Assembly (NCBI GenBank): GCA_003221695.1
Contig: QHSX01000065.1
Span: 89,888-153,887 of the forward strand
Reading direction: 5' to 3'
DNA from: Candidatus Rokuibacteriota bacterium
GTDB taxonomy: Bacteria; Methylomirabilota; Methylomirabilia; Rokubacteriales; CSP1-6
Length of the DNA: 64,000 nt
Shown: positions 50,426 through 58,135 of the stretch, in pieces
How the letters are laid out: the number at the start of each line of letters is the position of its first letter
Position numbering within the stretch: position 1 is the stretch's first letter
Notes under the pieces: generated by a model
The model's input: only the letters and a program-made list of their open reading frames with translations
What the model was told of the DNA's origin: nothing
The model's database searches: none
Made by a program: the position numbers and the translations under genes

Positions 50426-51394
50426 GTGCCGCCCCTCGCGCCGGAGCGCCTCAAGGGCTTCTACGTGCAGATGACGCGCATCCGCCGCGCCGAGGAGGCG
50501 ATTGTCGCGCGGTACCCGGAGCAGGAGATCCGCTGCCCGACGCACCTGTCGATCGGCCAGGAGGCGGTGGCCGTCGGCGTCTGCCAGGCGCTCTCGGAGC
50601 AGGACGTCGTGTTGAGCGGCCACCGGTGCCACGCCCACTACCTCGCGAAGGGCGGCAGCCTGCGCCGGATGTTCGCCGAGCTCTACGGCAAGGCGACCGG
50701 GTGCTGCGGCGGCAAGGGCGGCTCGATGCATCTGGCCTCACCCGAGACCGGAATGCTCGGCGCCTCCGCGATCGTGGCCGGCACGGTGCCGATCGCCGTG
50801 GGCGCGGCCCTGGCCGCCGCCCTCCGCGGGAGCGACGACGTCTCGGTCGCCTTCTTCGGCGACGCGGGTATCGAGCAGGGCGTCACACACGAGAGCCTGG
50901 CGTTCGCCGCGCTCAGGCGGCTCCCGGTCGTCTTCGTGTGCGAGAACAACCTGTACGCGACGCTGACGCCGCTCTCGAAGCGGCAGGTCAGCGCCGACGT
51001 CTCGCCTCGCGCCGTCGCGCACGGCCTCCCGGGCGTCAGTGTGGATGGCAACGACGTCCTGGCGGTGTACGAGGCCGCCGCCCACGCGGTGGCGCGCGCC
51101 CGGGCGGGCGACGGGCCGACCTTCATCGAGGCGAAGACCTATCGCTGGCGGGAGCACGTGGGCCCGAACTTCGACGTCGAGCTGGGCTACCGGACGCAAG
51201 CGGAGCTCGACGCCTGGATGGCTCGAGACCCCCTTCTCCGGCATGCCCGGATTCTCGAGACGTCCGGGGTCCTCACGGCCGCCGAGCGCCTTGCCCTGGA
51301 CAGAGAGGTCGAGGCCGAGGTGGCCGACGCCGTGCGGTTCGCGAAGGCGAGCCCCTTCCCGGAGCCCGCGGCGCTCTACGCGGACGTCGACTGA
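50426..51394 (+). CDS. TPP-dependent E1 alpha-like subunit (pyruvate/acetoin dehydrogenase family)
   Basis: The 322-residue protein matches the alpha subunit of 2-oxoacid or acetoin dehydrogenases: VLSGHRCHAHYLAKGGSLRR, GCCGGKGGSMHLASPE, and the TPP/Mg motif FFGDAGIEQGVTHESLAFAA with PVVFVCENNLYATLTPL. Together with the next gene it forms a heterotetrameric TPP enzyme. No lipoyl E2 or dihydrolipoyl dehydrogenase is near, so ordinary oxidative decarboxylation is unlikely. A carboligase or acyl-transfer reaction on a sugar is one alternative. GTG 50426 is 13 nt after the radical SAM gene. Confidence 0.85.
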   Translation: MPPLAPERLKGFYVQMTRIRRAEEAIVARYPEQEIRCPTHLSIGQEAVAVGVCQALSEQDVVLSGHRCHAHYLAKGGSLRRMFAELYGKATGCCGGKGGSMHLASPETGMLGASAIVAGTVPIAVGAALAAALRGSDDVSVAFFGDAGIEQGVTHESLAFAALRRLPVVFVCENNLYATLTPLSKRQVSADVSPRAVAHGLPGVSVDGNDVLAVYEAAAHAVARARAGDGPTFIEAKTYRWREHVGPNFDVELGYRTQAELDAWMARDPLLRHARILETSGVLTAAERLALDREVEAEVADAVRFAKASPFPEPAALYADVD

Positions 51395-51407
51395 GAGCGG
51401 CCGGCGC

Positions 51408-52448
51408 ATGCGAGAGCTGAAATATCGTGAGGCGATCGACGAGGCCACGCGACAGGCGATGGCGAAGGACGAGCGGGTGTTCGTCCTCGGCGTCGGTGTC
51501 GACGACGCCAAGGGGATCTTCGGCACCACCCGCGGCGCGACGCTCGAGTTCGGGCCGAATCGCGTGTTCGACACACCGCTGTCGGAAGCGGCGCTCACCG
51601 GCGTCGCCATCGGCGCCGCCCTGCGCGGGCTCCATCCGCTCCTCGTGCACGCGCGGAACGACTTCCTCATGCTGACGATGGACCAGCTCGTCAACAACGC
51701 GGCGAAATGGCGCTACATGTCGGGCGGAAGCATGCGGGTGCCCCTCACGATCCGCGCCATCATCGGCCGCGGCTGGGGGCAGGCCGCCCAGCACTCGCAG
51801 AGCCTGCAGGCGATGTTCGCCCACGTCCCGGGCTTGCACGTGGTGATGCCGGCGACGCCGGCCGACGCCAAGGGGCTGCTCCTGACCGCCCTCACCACGG
51901 AAGCGCCCGTGATCTGCCTGGAGCACCGGTGGCTCTACGAGAAGACCGGCCCCGTGGCCGAGGAGGCCTACTACACGCCCCTCGGGCACGCCGCGGTGGT
52001 GCGGCAGGGCACCCACGTGACCGTGGCGGCCATGTCGCTCATGGTCCTGGAAGCGCTCCAGGCGGCCGAGTCGCTGGCGGCCGAGTCCATCGCCGTCGAG
52101 GTCATCGACCTCCGCACGGCGCGCCCGCTCGACTCCGAGACGGTGTGCGCCTCGGTCGCCAAGACGGGGCGACTCGTGATCGCCGACACGGGCTGGCGGA
52201 GCTACGGCGTCAGCGCGGAGCTGGCCGCACGCGTCGGGAGGGAGTGCTTCGGAGACCTCCGGGCGCCGGTGGAGCGGGTGGCGCTGCCCGACGTCCCGAC
52301 GCCCTGCACCTCGGCGCTCGAGCGAGCGTACTATCCGGGAGCCGCAGAGATCGGGGCCGCGATCCGCGCGACCCTCCTGGTGCGGGGCCGGGCGCCGGCC
52401 GCCCCGAGCGTCGAGGCCCGCGGTAAGGAATTCAGCGGACCGTTCTAA
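51408..52448 (+). CDS. TPP-dependent E1 beta-like subunit
   Basis: Partner of the preceding alpha subunit, 346 residues, with the pyrimidine-binding fold and transketolase C-like domain. Visible segments are RELKYREAIDEATRQAMAKD, FDTPLSEAALTGVAIGAALR, HARNDFLMLTMDQLVNNAAK, RAIIGRGWGQAAQHSQSLQA, VVMPATPADAKGLLLTALTT, and a C-terminal RLVIADTGWRSYGVSAELAA. The Q-H-S-Q-S-L pattern is the E1 beta signature. It starts at ATG 51408, 13 nt after the alpha stop; longer upstream readings do not fit the family. Its end has an added proline/alanine-rich tail of about 20 residues. Confidence 0.85.
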   Translation: MRELKYREAIDEATRQAMAKDERVFVLGVGVDDAKGIFGTTRGATLEFGPNRVFDTPLSEAALTGVAIGAALRGLHPLLVHARNDFLMLTMDQLVNNAAKWRYMSGGSMRVPLTIRAIIGRGWGQAAQHSQSLQAMFAHVPGLHVVMPATPADAKGLLLTALTTEAPVICLEHRWLYEKTGPVAEEAYYTPLGHAAVVRQGTHVTVAAMSLMVLEALQAAESLAAESIAVEVIDLRTARPLDSETVCASVAKTGRLVIADTGWRSYGVSAELAARVGRECFGDLRAPVERVALPDVPTPCTSALERAYYPGAAEIGAAIRATLLVRGRAPAAPSVEARGKEFSGPF

Positions 52449-52472
52449 GCGGCCGCGCCGAGGGGAGTGCCG

Positions 52473-54137
52473 ATGAAGGTGCTGTTCGTCGAGCGTGACG
52501 TCGAGTACATCGACCCGATGAACGTCCAGCTCCTGTCCGCGCTGGCGAAGCAGCGGGGCCACTCGACCTTCCTGACGATTCTCTCGCACGACGATCTCGA
52601 CGCGGACCTGCGGCGCATCCAGCCCGACGTGGTCGCGTTCAGCGCGAAGACCGGGGAGCACACGACCTACTTCCGCGCCGCGGAGGCCGTGAAGACGTAC
52701 TCCCGCTCGATCTTCACCATCATGGGCGGCCCGCACCCCACGTTCTTTCCCGGACTCATCTTCACCCGTGAGTTCGACGCCATCGCGATCGGCGAGTGCG
52801 ACGACAGCTGGCAAGACCTGCTGGACGGCCTGGAGGCGGGGCACTCGATCGACGCGATCCCCAACATCGTCACGCGAGCCAACGCGACAAAGGTCTTGCG
52901 GGCGAAGACGAAAGCGCCCGAGGTGGTCCAGCTTGCCGGCGCGGCGGCGTCCGCCCGCCCCGAGTACGACCTGGAGGTCGATCCGACGTTCCTCCGGCCT
53001 CGCCGGACCGTGCTCGACGACCTGCCCTTCTACGATCGCGAGCTGGTCTATCGCAAGACCCACCTGGCTCGCTTCCCGCTGCGCTCCTTCATGTCCTCGC
53101 GCGGCTGCCCGTACCAGTGCACGTACTGCTTCGAGCCGAAGTTCAACGTCATGTACGCGGGCAAGGGGCCGATCTTCAACCGCTACAGCGTGAAGCGTCT
53201 CTGCGCCGAGCTCAAGGAGCTCAAGGAGCGCTGGCCCACGCAGTTCATCAAATTCTACGACGACATGTTCATCCTCGACCGGAAGGTGGACGCCTGGCTC
53301 GCAGAGTTCGCCGAGGTCTATCCCCGCGAGGTCGGGCTGCCCTTCTTCTGCCTCACCCGGTGCAACGTCCTGACACCCGAGAACCTCGCGGCGCTCAAGC
53401 GGGCGGGCCTCCACTCGCTCACCATGTCGATCGAGGCCGGCAACGAGTACGTGCGGAACACCATCGTGAAGCGCCACATGAAGCAGCAGCAGATCCTCGA
53501 CGCGTACGACCTCTGCTCCCGAGAAGGCGTCGTCACCTTCGCCAACACGATCCTGGGCGTCCCGGTCCGCCAGGAGGTCATGCGCCAGCACGGCCGGACG
53601 GCCATCGACTACGACATCGAGAACCTCGACATCAACATCCGCTGCCGCGTCACGTACGCCGAGTTCCCGGTGCTCCACCCCTATCCCGGTTGCGAGCTGA
53701 CCGACTACGCCGTCAAGAACGGCTTCTTCGACGGCGACTTCGACAAGCTGTTCTACAGCTATCAGGCCGAGAGCCCGTTCACCTGCTTCACGCCGAAGGA
53801 AGCGCTGATCCAGAAGAACCTCTCGCTCCTGGGTCCGATCTGTGTCATGTTCCCGCGCGCGCGATGGCTCCGGAACCTCACCGTCAACGTCCTGATCAAG
53901 CTGCCGTTGACCAAGCTCTACTTCCTGCCGTGGTACCTCGCGAAGGGCTATCTGAACGTGTTCCGCCTCTACCCGCTGAAGCTGTCCGTCCCGAGCCTCT
54001 TCCGCAACGTCGCCTACAGCATCCAGCGGGAATGGCGGAAGCGCTCGCCCGACAAGCTCCTGTATCACAAGCGCGTCCACCTCGACCGGCCGACCACGCA
54101 GACGCTGGGCGGTCCGCCACCAGACCCGGGCCGGTGA
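52473..54137 (+). CDS. B12-binding-type radical SAM protein (second)
   Basis: A 554-residue protein with an N-terminal cobalamin-binding-like domain (residues 1-130: VLFVERDVEYIDPMNVQLLS, IFTIMGGPHPTFFPGL) and a radical SAM core with SSRGCPYQCTYCFEPKFNVM (Cys212, Cys216, Cys219). A D-x-H-x-x-G box is not plain. The C-terminal 130 residues (ARWLRNLTVNVLIKLPLTKL, FLPWYLAKGYLNVF) are hydrophobic and look membrane-associated. ATG 52473 follows AGGGGAG by 5 nt. It differs clearly from the other radical SAM gene at 39-40.5 kb. B12-radical SAM enzymes C-methylate unactivated carbons, which would suit an unusual sugar. Confidence 0.82.
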   Translation: MKVLFVERDVEYIDPMNVQLLSALAKQRGHSTFLTILSHDDLDADLRRIQPDVVAFSAKTGEHTTYFRAAEAVKTYSRSIFTIMGGPHPTFFPGLIFTREFDAIAIGECDDSWQDLLDGLEAGHSIDAIPNIVTRANATKVLRAKTKAPEVVQLAGAAASARPEYDLEVDPTFLRPRRTVLDDLPFYDRELVYRKTHLARFPLRSFMSSRGCPYQCTYCFEPKFNVMYAGKGPIFNRYSVKRLCAELKELKERWPTQFIKFYDDMFILDRKVDAWLAEFAEVYPREVGLPFFCLTRCNVLTPENLAALKRAGLHSLTMSIEAGNEYVRNTIVKRHMKQQQILDAYDLCSREGVVTFANTILGVPVRQEVMRQHGRTAIDYDIENLDINIRCRVTYAEFPVLHPYPGCELTDYAVKNGFFDGDFDKLFYSYQAESPFTCFTPKEALIQKNLSLLGPICVMFPRARWLRNLTVNVLIKLPLTKLYFLPWYLAKGYLNVFRLYPLKLSVPSLFRNVAYSIQREWRKRSPDKLLYHKRVHLDRPTTQTLGGPPPDPGR

Positions 54138-54664
54138 ACCTCCGCGAGCACGTCGTCCTGGGCGGCGGGGCCGCGCTCGCCCTCACGCCGGTTCTCGGAG
54201 CGCAGGACAGCGCGGTCTTCTGGGCCGCCTCGGTCCTGATCGACGCCGACCACTACTGGGACTACCTGTACCGGAGCCGGTTCCGAGACTGGAGCCCGCG
54301 TCGGATGTTCGAGTTCCATCGGACGCTGTTCCCGCAGATCCGCCGGCCGGACTTCCTCGCCCTGAGCTTCTTCCACACGGTGGAGTGGTTCGCGCTGGTC
54401 TATCTGGTCGCGACGTTCCTCGAGTCCAGCGCCGTCGCCGCGGTGTTCTGGGGCATGGCCTTCCACCTCGCCCTCGACGCACTCTGGCTGACACTGCACC
54501 GGGCGCTGTTCAGCCGGGCCTTCTCGATGATCGAGTACGTGCTCCGCCGGCGCCGGCTCCGCCAGCGCGGGCTCGAGCCCGACCTCGTCTACGACGAGGC
54601 CCTGACGGCGATTGGCGTCACGCCGGTCGCGCGGCCTTCCCCTTCCCTCCCGTCGCCCTTGTAG
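54134..54664 (+). CDS. Polytopic membrane protein with conserved His/Asp residues
   Basis: The 176-residue protein has four or more hydrophobic helices and metal-ligand-like residues in membrane-edge positions: LIDADHYWDYLY, FEFHRTLFPQI, FFHTVEWFALVYL and MAFHLALDALWLTL. This H/D spacing resembles membrane-bound metal-dependent hydrolases (YdjM-like), but the family assignment is uncertain. GTG 54134 overlaps the radical SAM stop as GTGA. It could act on a lipid-linked intermediate made by the cassette. The C-terminal 45 residues are hydrophilic. Confidence 0.65.
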   Translation: MNLREHVVLGGGAALALTPVLGAQDSAVFWAASVLIDADHYWDYLYRSRFRDWSPRRMFEFHRTLFPQIRRPDFLALSFFHTVEWFALVYLVATFLESSAVAAVFWGMAFHLALDALWLTLHRALFSRAFSMIEYVLRRRRLRQRGLEPDLVYDEALTAIGVTPVARPSPSLPSPL

Positions 54665-54689
54665 GGCGAGAAAGCCGGAGCCCGACGCC

Positions 54690-55427
54690 ATGCCGAGCTT
54701 CACGGTCATCGTTCCCGCGCTTAACGAAGAGCAGAATCTCCGTCCAGCGGTCGAGGCGATCCTCGAGCAGGCGTCGCCCGTCGCAACGTTTCTCGAGGTG
54801 CTCGTGTTCGACGACGCCTCGACGGATCGTACCGGAGCGGTCGCGGACGAGCTCGCGCGCCGGGATTCGCGCGTGCGCGTCGTCCATAACCCGCGGCGGC
54901 TCAACATCGGCGGCATCTACAAGGCCGGCGTCCTGGCGGCCCGCGGCGACTACGTGTTTCTCGTCCCGGGAGACAACGAGATGCGCGTGGACGAGATCGT
55001 GCGGGGGCTCAAGTACCTCGACCAGGCGGACCTCGTCGTCTTCTACGTGACGAACGTCGGCGTCCGACCGTGGTGGCGGCGGCGCGTGTCGCGTCTCTAC
55101 GCGGCGGGCGTCAACCTCGTGTTCGGCACCCGATTCTCGTACACGAACGGCACCAACGTCTTCAAGACGGACGTCATCCGAACGATCCCGATTCGCACGG
55201 ACGGGTTCTCGTATCAGACGGAGGCCGTCGTCAAGGCCGTGTGGTCCGGCCTGGATTTCGTCCAGGTCGGCATCGAGATCAAGGCGCGGGAGTCCGGCGT
55301 GTCGAAGGCACTGACCTGGAAGAACCTCAAGATCGTGCTGGGCGCCCTCTCCCGCCTCTGGTGGGAAGTCAGGGTCAAGGAACGTCGTCGCTATCGGCGT
55401 CAGGGGCGGATGCTGGCCCGCTACTGA
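54690..55427 (+). CDS. GT2-family glycosyltransferase (dolichol-P-sugar-synthase type)
   Basis: The 245-residue GT-A protein has the motifs MPSFTVIVPALNEEQNLRPA, VLVFDDASTDRTGAV, VFLVPGDNEMRVDEIVRG in the D-x-D position, and RTDGFSYQTEAVVKAVWSGL. It resembles polyprenyl-phosphate sugar synthases (DPM1-like) in length and motif order, without a C-terminal transmembrane pair. A product lipid-linked sugar could feed the GT-C-type proteins at 56.5-61 kb. ATG 54690 has no strong ribosome-binding site, and it follows the membrane protein by 25 nt. Confidence 0.8.
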   Translation: MPSFTVIVPALNEEQNLRPAVEAILEQASPVATFLEVLVFDDASTDRTGAVADELARRDSRVRVVHNPRRLNIGGIYKAGVLAARGDYVFLVPGDNEMRVDEIVRGLKYLDQADLVVFYVTNVGVRPWWRRRVSRLYAAGVNLVFGTRFSYTNGTNVFKTDVIRTIPIRTDGFSYQTEAVVKAVWSGLDFVQVGIEIKARESGVSKALTWKNLKIVLGALSRLWWEVRVKERRRYRRQGRMLARY

Positions 55428-55441
55428 CGCCGCGGCGTCCC

Positions 55442-55963
55442 ATGCGCTTCGTCGCGCCGGGCCTTCTCGCCTTCGCTCTCCTCATCGTCGCGCACGTCGT
55501 GATCTGGCGAGCCCGTCGGCCGGCGGGGGAGTACGCGGCCCTCGCGGTCCTGGGCGCCGGTGTGCTCGCGGTGGCGCTCGCCACGTTCCGGGTCATCCCT
55601 GTCCCCCTCGGATCCGCCTCGGGCTGGCTTCCGCAGTCACCGCTCGAGCACATCACGGCGATCGGGCTCTACGCTGCGCTCTTTCTGTCCTATGTCACAA
55701 CGTACTCCGCCGTTCAGGCGGACAGCCCGACGATGACGATCCTGCTCCTCATCGAACGGGCCGGCGCCGTCGGCTGCACGCGCGCTGAGCTCCGCGCCCG
55801 GCTCGACGATCGGGTTCTCGTCCTGCCGAGGCTCGACGATCTGGTCTCGGGAAAGCTCGTCCGGCTCGATCAGGGACGGTACGTGGTCACGGCCCGCGGG
55901 ACCCTGATGATCGCACCGCACATCCGCTTCCGGCGGTGGTTGAGGATGGAGAAGGGCGGATGA
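55442..55963 (+). CDS. Membrane protein with C-terminal winged-helix-like domain (paralog A)
   Basis: The 173-residue product has three membrane helices in the first 105 residues, then a cytoplasmic tail of about 70 residues that reads like a winged helix (TMTILLLIERAGAVGCTRAE, LVSGKLVRLDQGRYVVTARG). The same layout and several matching segments (IVAHV near the N-terminus; a Leu-rich last helix; the helix-turn motif) are shared by the next gene, so the two arose by duplication. The function is unknown to me. They lie directly after a GT2 gene. The stop overlaps the next ATG as ATGA (55960-55963). Confidence 0.72.
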   Translation: MRFVAPGLLAFALLIVAHVVIWRARRPAGEYAALAVLGAGVLAVALATFRVIPVPLGSASGWLPQSPLEHITAIGLYAALFLSYVTTYSAVQADSPTMTILLLIERAGAVGCTRAELRARLDDRVLVLPRLDDLVSGKLVRLDQGRYVVTARGTLMIAPHIRFRRWLRMEKGG

Positions 55964-56520
55964 GCGCCCTGCTCACGGCCGCCACCCTCGGGCTCGTCCC
56001 CTTCGTGGCGCTGCTGGCGTGCATTGTCGCGCACGTGCTCGTCTCGCGAGCGCTGCCGGAGCTGCCGCGTCACCACGGGCTGGTCCTCGGCGCCCTCACG
56101 GGTCTGGCCGCGCTCGCCGCTCTGGCGCTGCCGCCAATCGGGCTGGCCGCCGCTCCGGGAGACCGGGTCGGGCTCGGCGTCGCGTGGACACTCACGTACC
56201 TGTCGCTCGTCTATTGGTATGTGTTCGGGTTCTTCAACCTCGGCGAGTCGTCACGGCGGATCCGCCTCCTCGTTGAGCTACGCGCCGCCGGCGACCGAGG
56301 GCTGACGCGCGCCAAGATCCTGGCCGCCTACAACGCCCGCATGATCGTCGATGCGCGGCTCGGTCGACTCCTGGCGGGCGGCCAGGTCGTCGAGCGAGAC
56401 GGGCGGTACTTCACCGGCAAGCCGCTCATGCTCTGGGGGGCCAAAGCGCTCGTGTTGCTGAAGCTCGTGTTTCTCGGCGCGCCTAGCGAGTTCGCCCGGG
56501 TAAGGTCCGGCAAGCGCTAA
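55960..56520 (+). CDS. Membrane protein with C-terminal winged-helix-like domain (paralog B)
   Basis: The 186-residue product has three or four membrane helices (about residues 5-28, 40-62, 70-98) and a tail with RIRLLVELRAAGDRGLTRAK, then ARLGRLLAGGQVVERDGRYF, the same helix-turn-strand pattern as paralog A. The C-terminal end is a further hydrophobic stretch (ALVLLKLVFLGAPSEF). Co-translated with paralog A, so a hetero-oligomer is probable. Such tandem genes beside GT2 genes look like a conserved unit; I know no described function. It is the last gene of the plus-strand unit, ending 18 nt from the convergent stop of the GT39-like gene. Confidence 0.72.
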   Translation: MSALLTAATLGLVPFVALLACIVAHVLVSRALPELPRHHGLVLGALTGLAALAALALPPIGLAAAPGDRVGLGVAWTLTYLSLVYWYVFGFFNLGESSRRIRLLVELRAAGDRGLTRAKILAAYNARMIVDARLGRLLAGGQVVERDGRYFTGKPLMLWGAKALVLLKLVFLGAPSEFARVRSGKR

Positions 56521-56538
56521 ACAACACCCAGACTAGGG

Positions 56539-58101
56539 CTAGTGGCGCCTCCGGTAGACGTCGGAGATAAAGTACGGAGACGTCCCCACGCGACCCACGC
56601 GGACAAACCGCTCCTCGAGCAAGAAGGCCATGCGCCGCAGGTTCGCCTCGACGCGCTCGCCGGACGCCGCAGGTCGCGCTGTCGGCGACACGATCGCCCA
56701 GTCGAGTTCGAAGCCAAGCCAGCGCTCAAGCTCGGCGCGGCCCCACCCGCCGTTCCGAGCAATCGTGCTCGCGTCCTGCGGGGCGACGAACTGGTCCGTC
56801 GACGACATCACCTGCTGCAGGGGTGCGTCGAGCCCTGCCAGGTACACTGGGGTGTTCTGGCCGAAGACGAAGACACGTGTCCCCGGAGGGATCAGGCCAC
56901 CGAGCTCGCTCCGCACGACTTCCAGGCGTCCGACGGCGTCATCCTCGAACAATCGAGGACGCTGGGTCGGCAGAAGCGGATGGCGGATGATTGCGACTGA
57001 GATGGTGAGGCCGACGGCGATCGCGACCGCGGCGATCGCCCGTGCAGGGTGTTCTAGTGCGACGCGATGCCAGACCCACGCCGCCAGGACCCCGAGCACG
57101 ACCGCACCGAGCGCCGCGAAGCTCGCAAAGTACGCGGCGACCCACTTGACGTTGCCGGCCACGGAGTACATGGCGAAGTGCGACAGCAGGAGCCACCCGA
57201 AGAGGACGGTGACCACGACCGCATCCGGGTTGGGCACCGCCGCGCGCCGAGAAGACCTACGGCACGCCGCAACGACCGCCAGTCCGAGGCCGGCAGCGGC
57301 CAGCGTCCACGATTCATAGCGACGCATGACTAGCCCAACGGACCAGAGTTGTTGGAAGAGATCGGGACGCGGGCGCTCCTGGAGGGCGATAATAGACTGG
57401 TAGCCGAGAGGCTCCACAAGCAGACTGAGCCCTGGAATGTAGGCGAGCAGCTTGAGGTGGAGCGGGTCCGAGGCAAAGAAGGCCAATGGCGCAACGAGCG
57501 TGACGAAGAGGATGGTCGCCCGCTCGAAGGTGCTCTGGGCGCGCGCTAACGCCCACACGAAAAAGAAGGGGAGCGCCGGAAACAGGTTGGTGCGAGTGAA
57601 GAACAGCAGCAGCGCGAGCGCCATGCCCAGCGGAGCGTGCCAGGGGAGGTCCCGGCGCAGTAGCGCCCACACGGCGGCGAGCAGCATCAGCCCGGCGAGG
57701 GAAAAGTACACGGCAGTCGCGTAGTAGCCGACCACGACGCCCTGCGTGGCTAGAAAGAGCCCGGCGAGCACGCCTGCCGTCGGGCCCTCCAGGCGGCGCG
57801 CGACTACGACTGCGAGACCCAGTACGCCGAGGCCGAGCGCCAGCGAGAGCCAGCGCCCCGCCAACAGGCTCGGGCCGAAAAATTGTGAGGCGCCCAGGAC
57901 GTAGAAAGGCAGCGGCATCCGATGCCCGCTCAGCTCGTCGACAAACAGCGAGGTGAGCTCGCCCGTCACCAGCTTCCGGCCGAGCGCCAGGTATCCACCC
58001 TCATCGTCCCACGTGACCAACACCCGGGACAGGTAGAGCCCGAGGCCGAGGTAGACGAGAACCGCCAGACTCACGAGCATTTGCTGGCGATCTACACGCA
58101 T
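56539..58101 (-). CDS. GT-C-type membrane glycosyltransferase (ArnT/PMT-like)
   Basis: Polytopic protein of 520 residues with about eleven helices. It has the D-D motif in the first outer loop (VTWDDEGGYLALGRKLVTGE), the acidic pair expected for GT39/GT83-type transferases that use polyprenyl-phosphate sugars, and a large C-terminal extracytoplasmic part from about residue 400 (VFVFGQNTPVYLAGLDAPLQ). GT-C enzymes of this kind add a single sugar to lipid A or protein at the periplasmic face. ATG 58101 follows AGGGGG by 4 nt. Convergent with the TM-winged-helix genes. Donor and acceptor are not visible. Confidence 0.78.
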   Translation of the reverse strand: MRVDRQQMLVSLAVLVYLGLGLYLSRVLVTWDDEGGYLALGRKLVTGELTSLFVDELSGHRMPLPFYVLGASQFFGPSLLAGRWLSLALGLGVLGLAVVVARRLEGPTAGVLAGLFLATQGVVVGYYATAVYFSLAGLMLLAAVWALLRRDLPWHAPLGMALALLLFFTRTNLFPALPFFFVWALARAQSTFERATILFVTLVAPLAFFASDPLHLKLLAYIPGLSLLVEPLGYQSIIALQERPRPDLFQQLWSVGLVMRRYESWTLAAAGLGLAVVAACRRSSRRAAVPNPDAVVVTVLFGWLLLSHFAMYSVAGNVKWVAAYFASFAALGAVVLGVLAAWVWHRVALEHPARAIAAVAIAVGLTISVAIIRHPLLPTQRPRLFEDDAVGRLEVVRSELGGLIPPGTRVFVFGQNTPVYLAGLDAPLQQVMSSTDQFVAPQDASTIARNGGWGRAELERWLGFELDWAIVSPTARPAASGERVEANLRRMAFLLEERFVRVGRVGTSPYFISDVYRRRH

Positions 58102-58135
58102 CAGTCCCCCTGCGGTCGCAGGGCCACCGTTCGCA

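Noticed and set aside
50426..52448. A normal pyruvate dehydrogenase operon
   Set aside because: No E2 or E3 genes follow; the neighbours are radical SAM, SIS and glycosyltransferase genes.
51273..54080. Very long antisense reading frame (935 codons) opposite the E1 and radical SAM genes
   Set aside because: High-GC shadow of real plus-strand genes; the translation is rich in Arg, Val, Glu and His with no family pattern.
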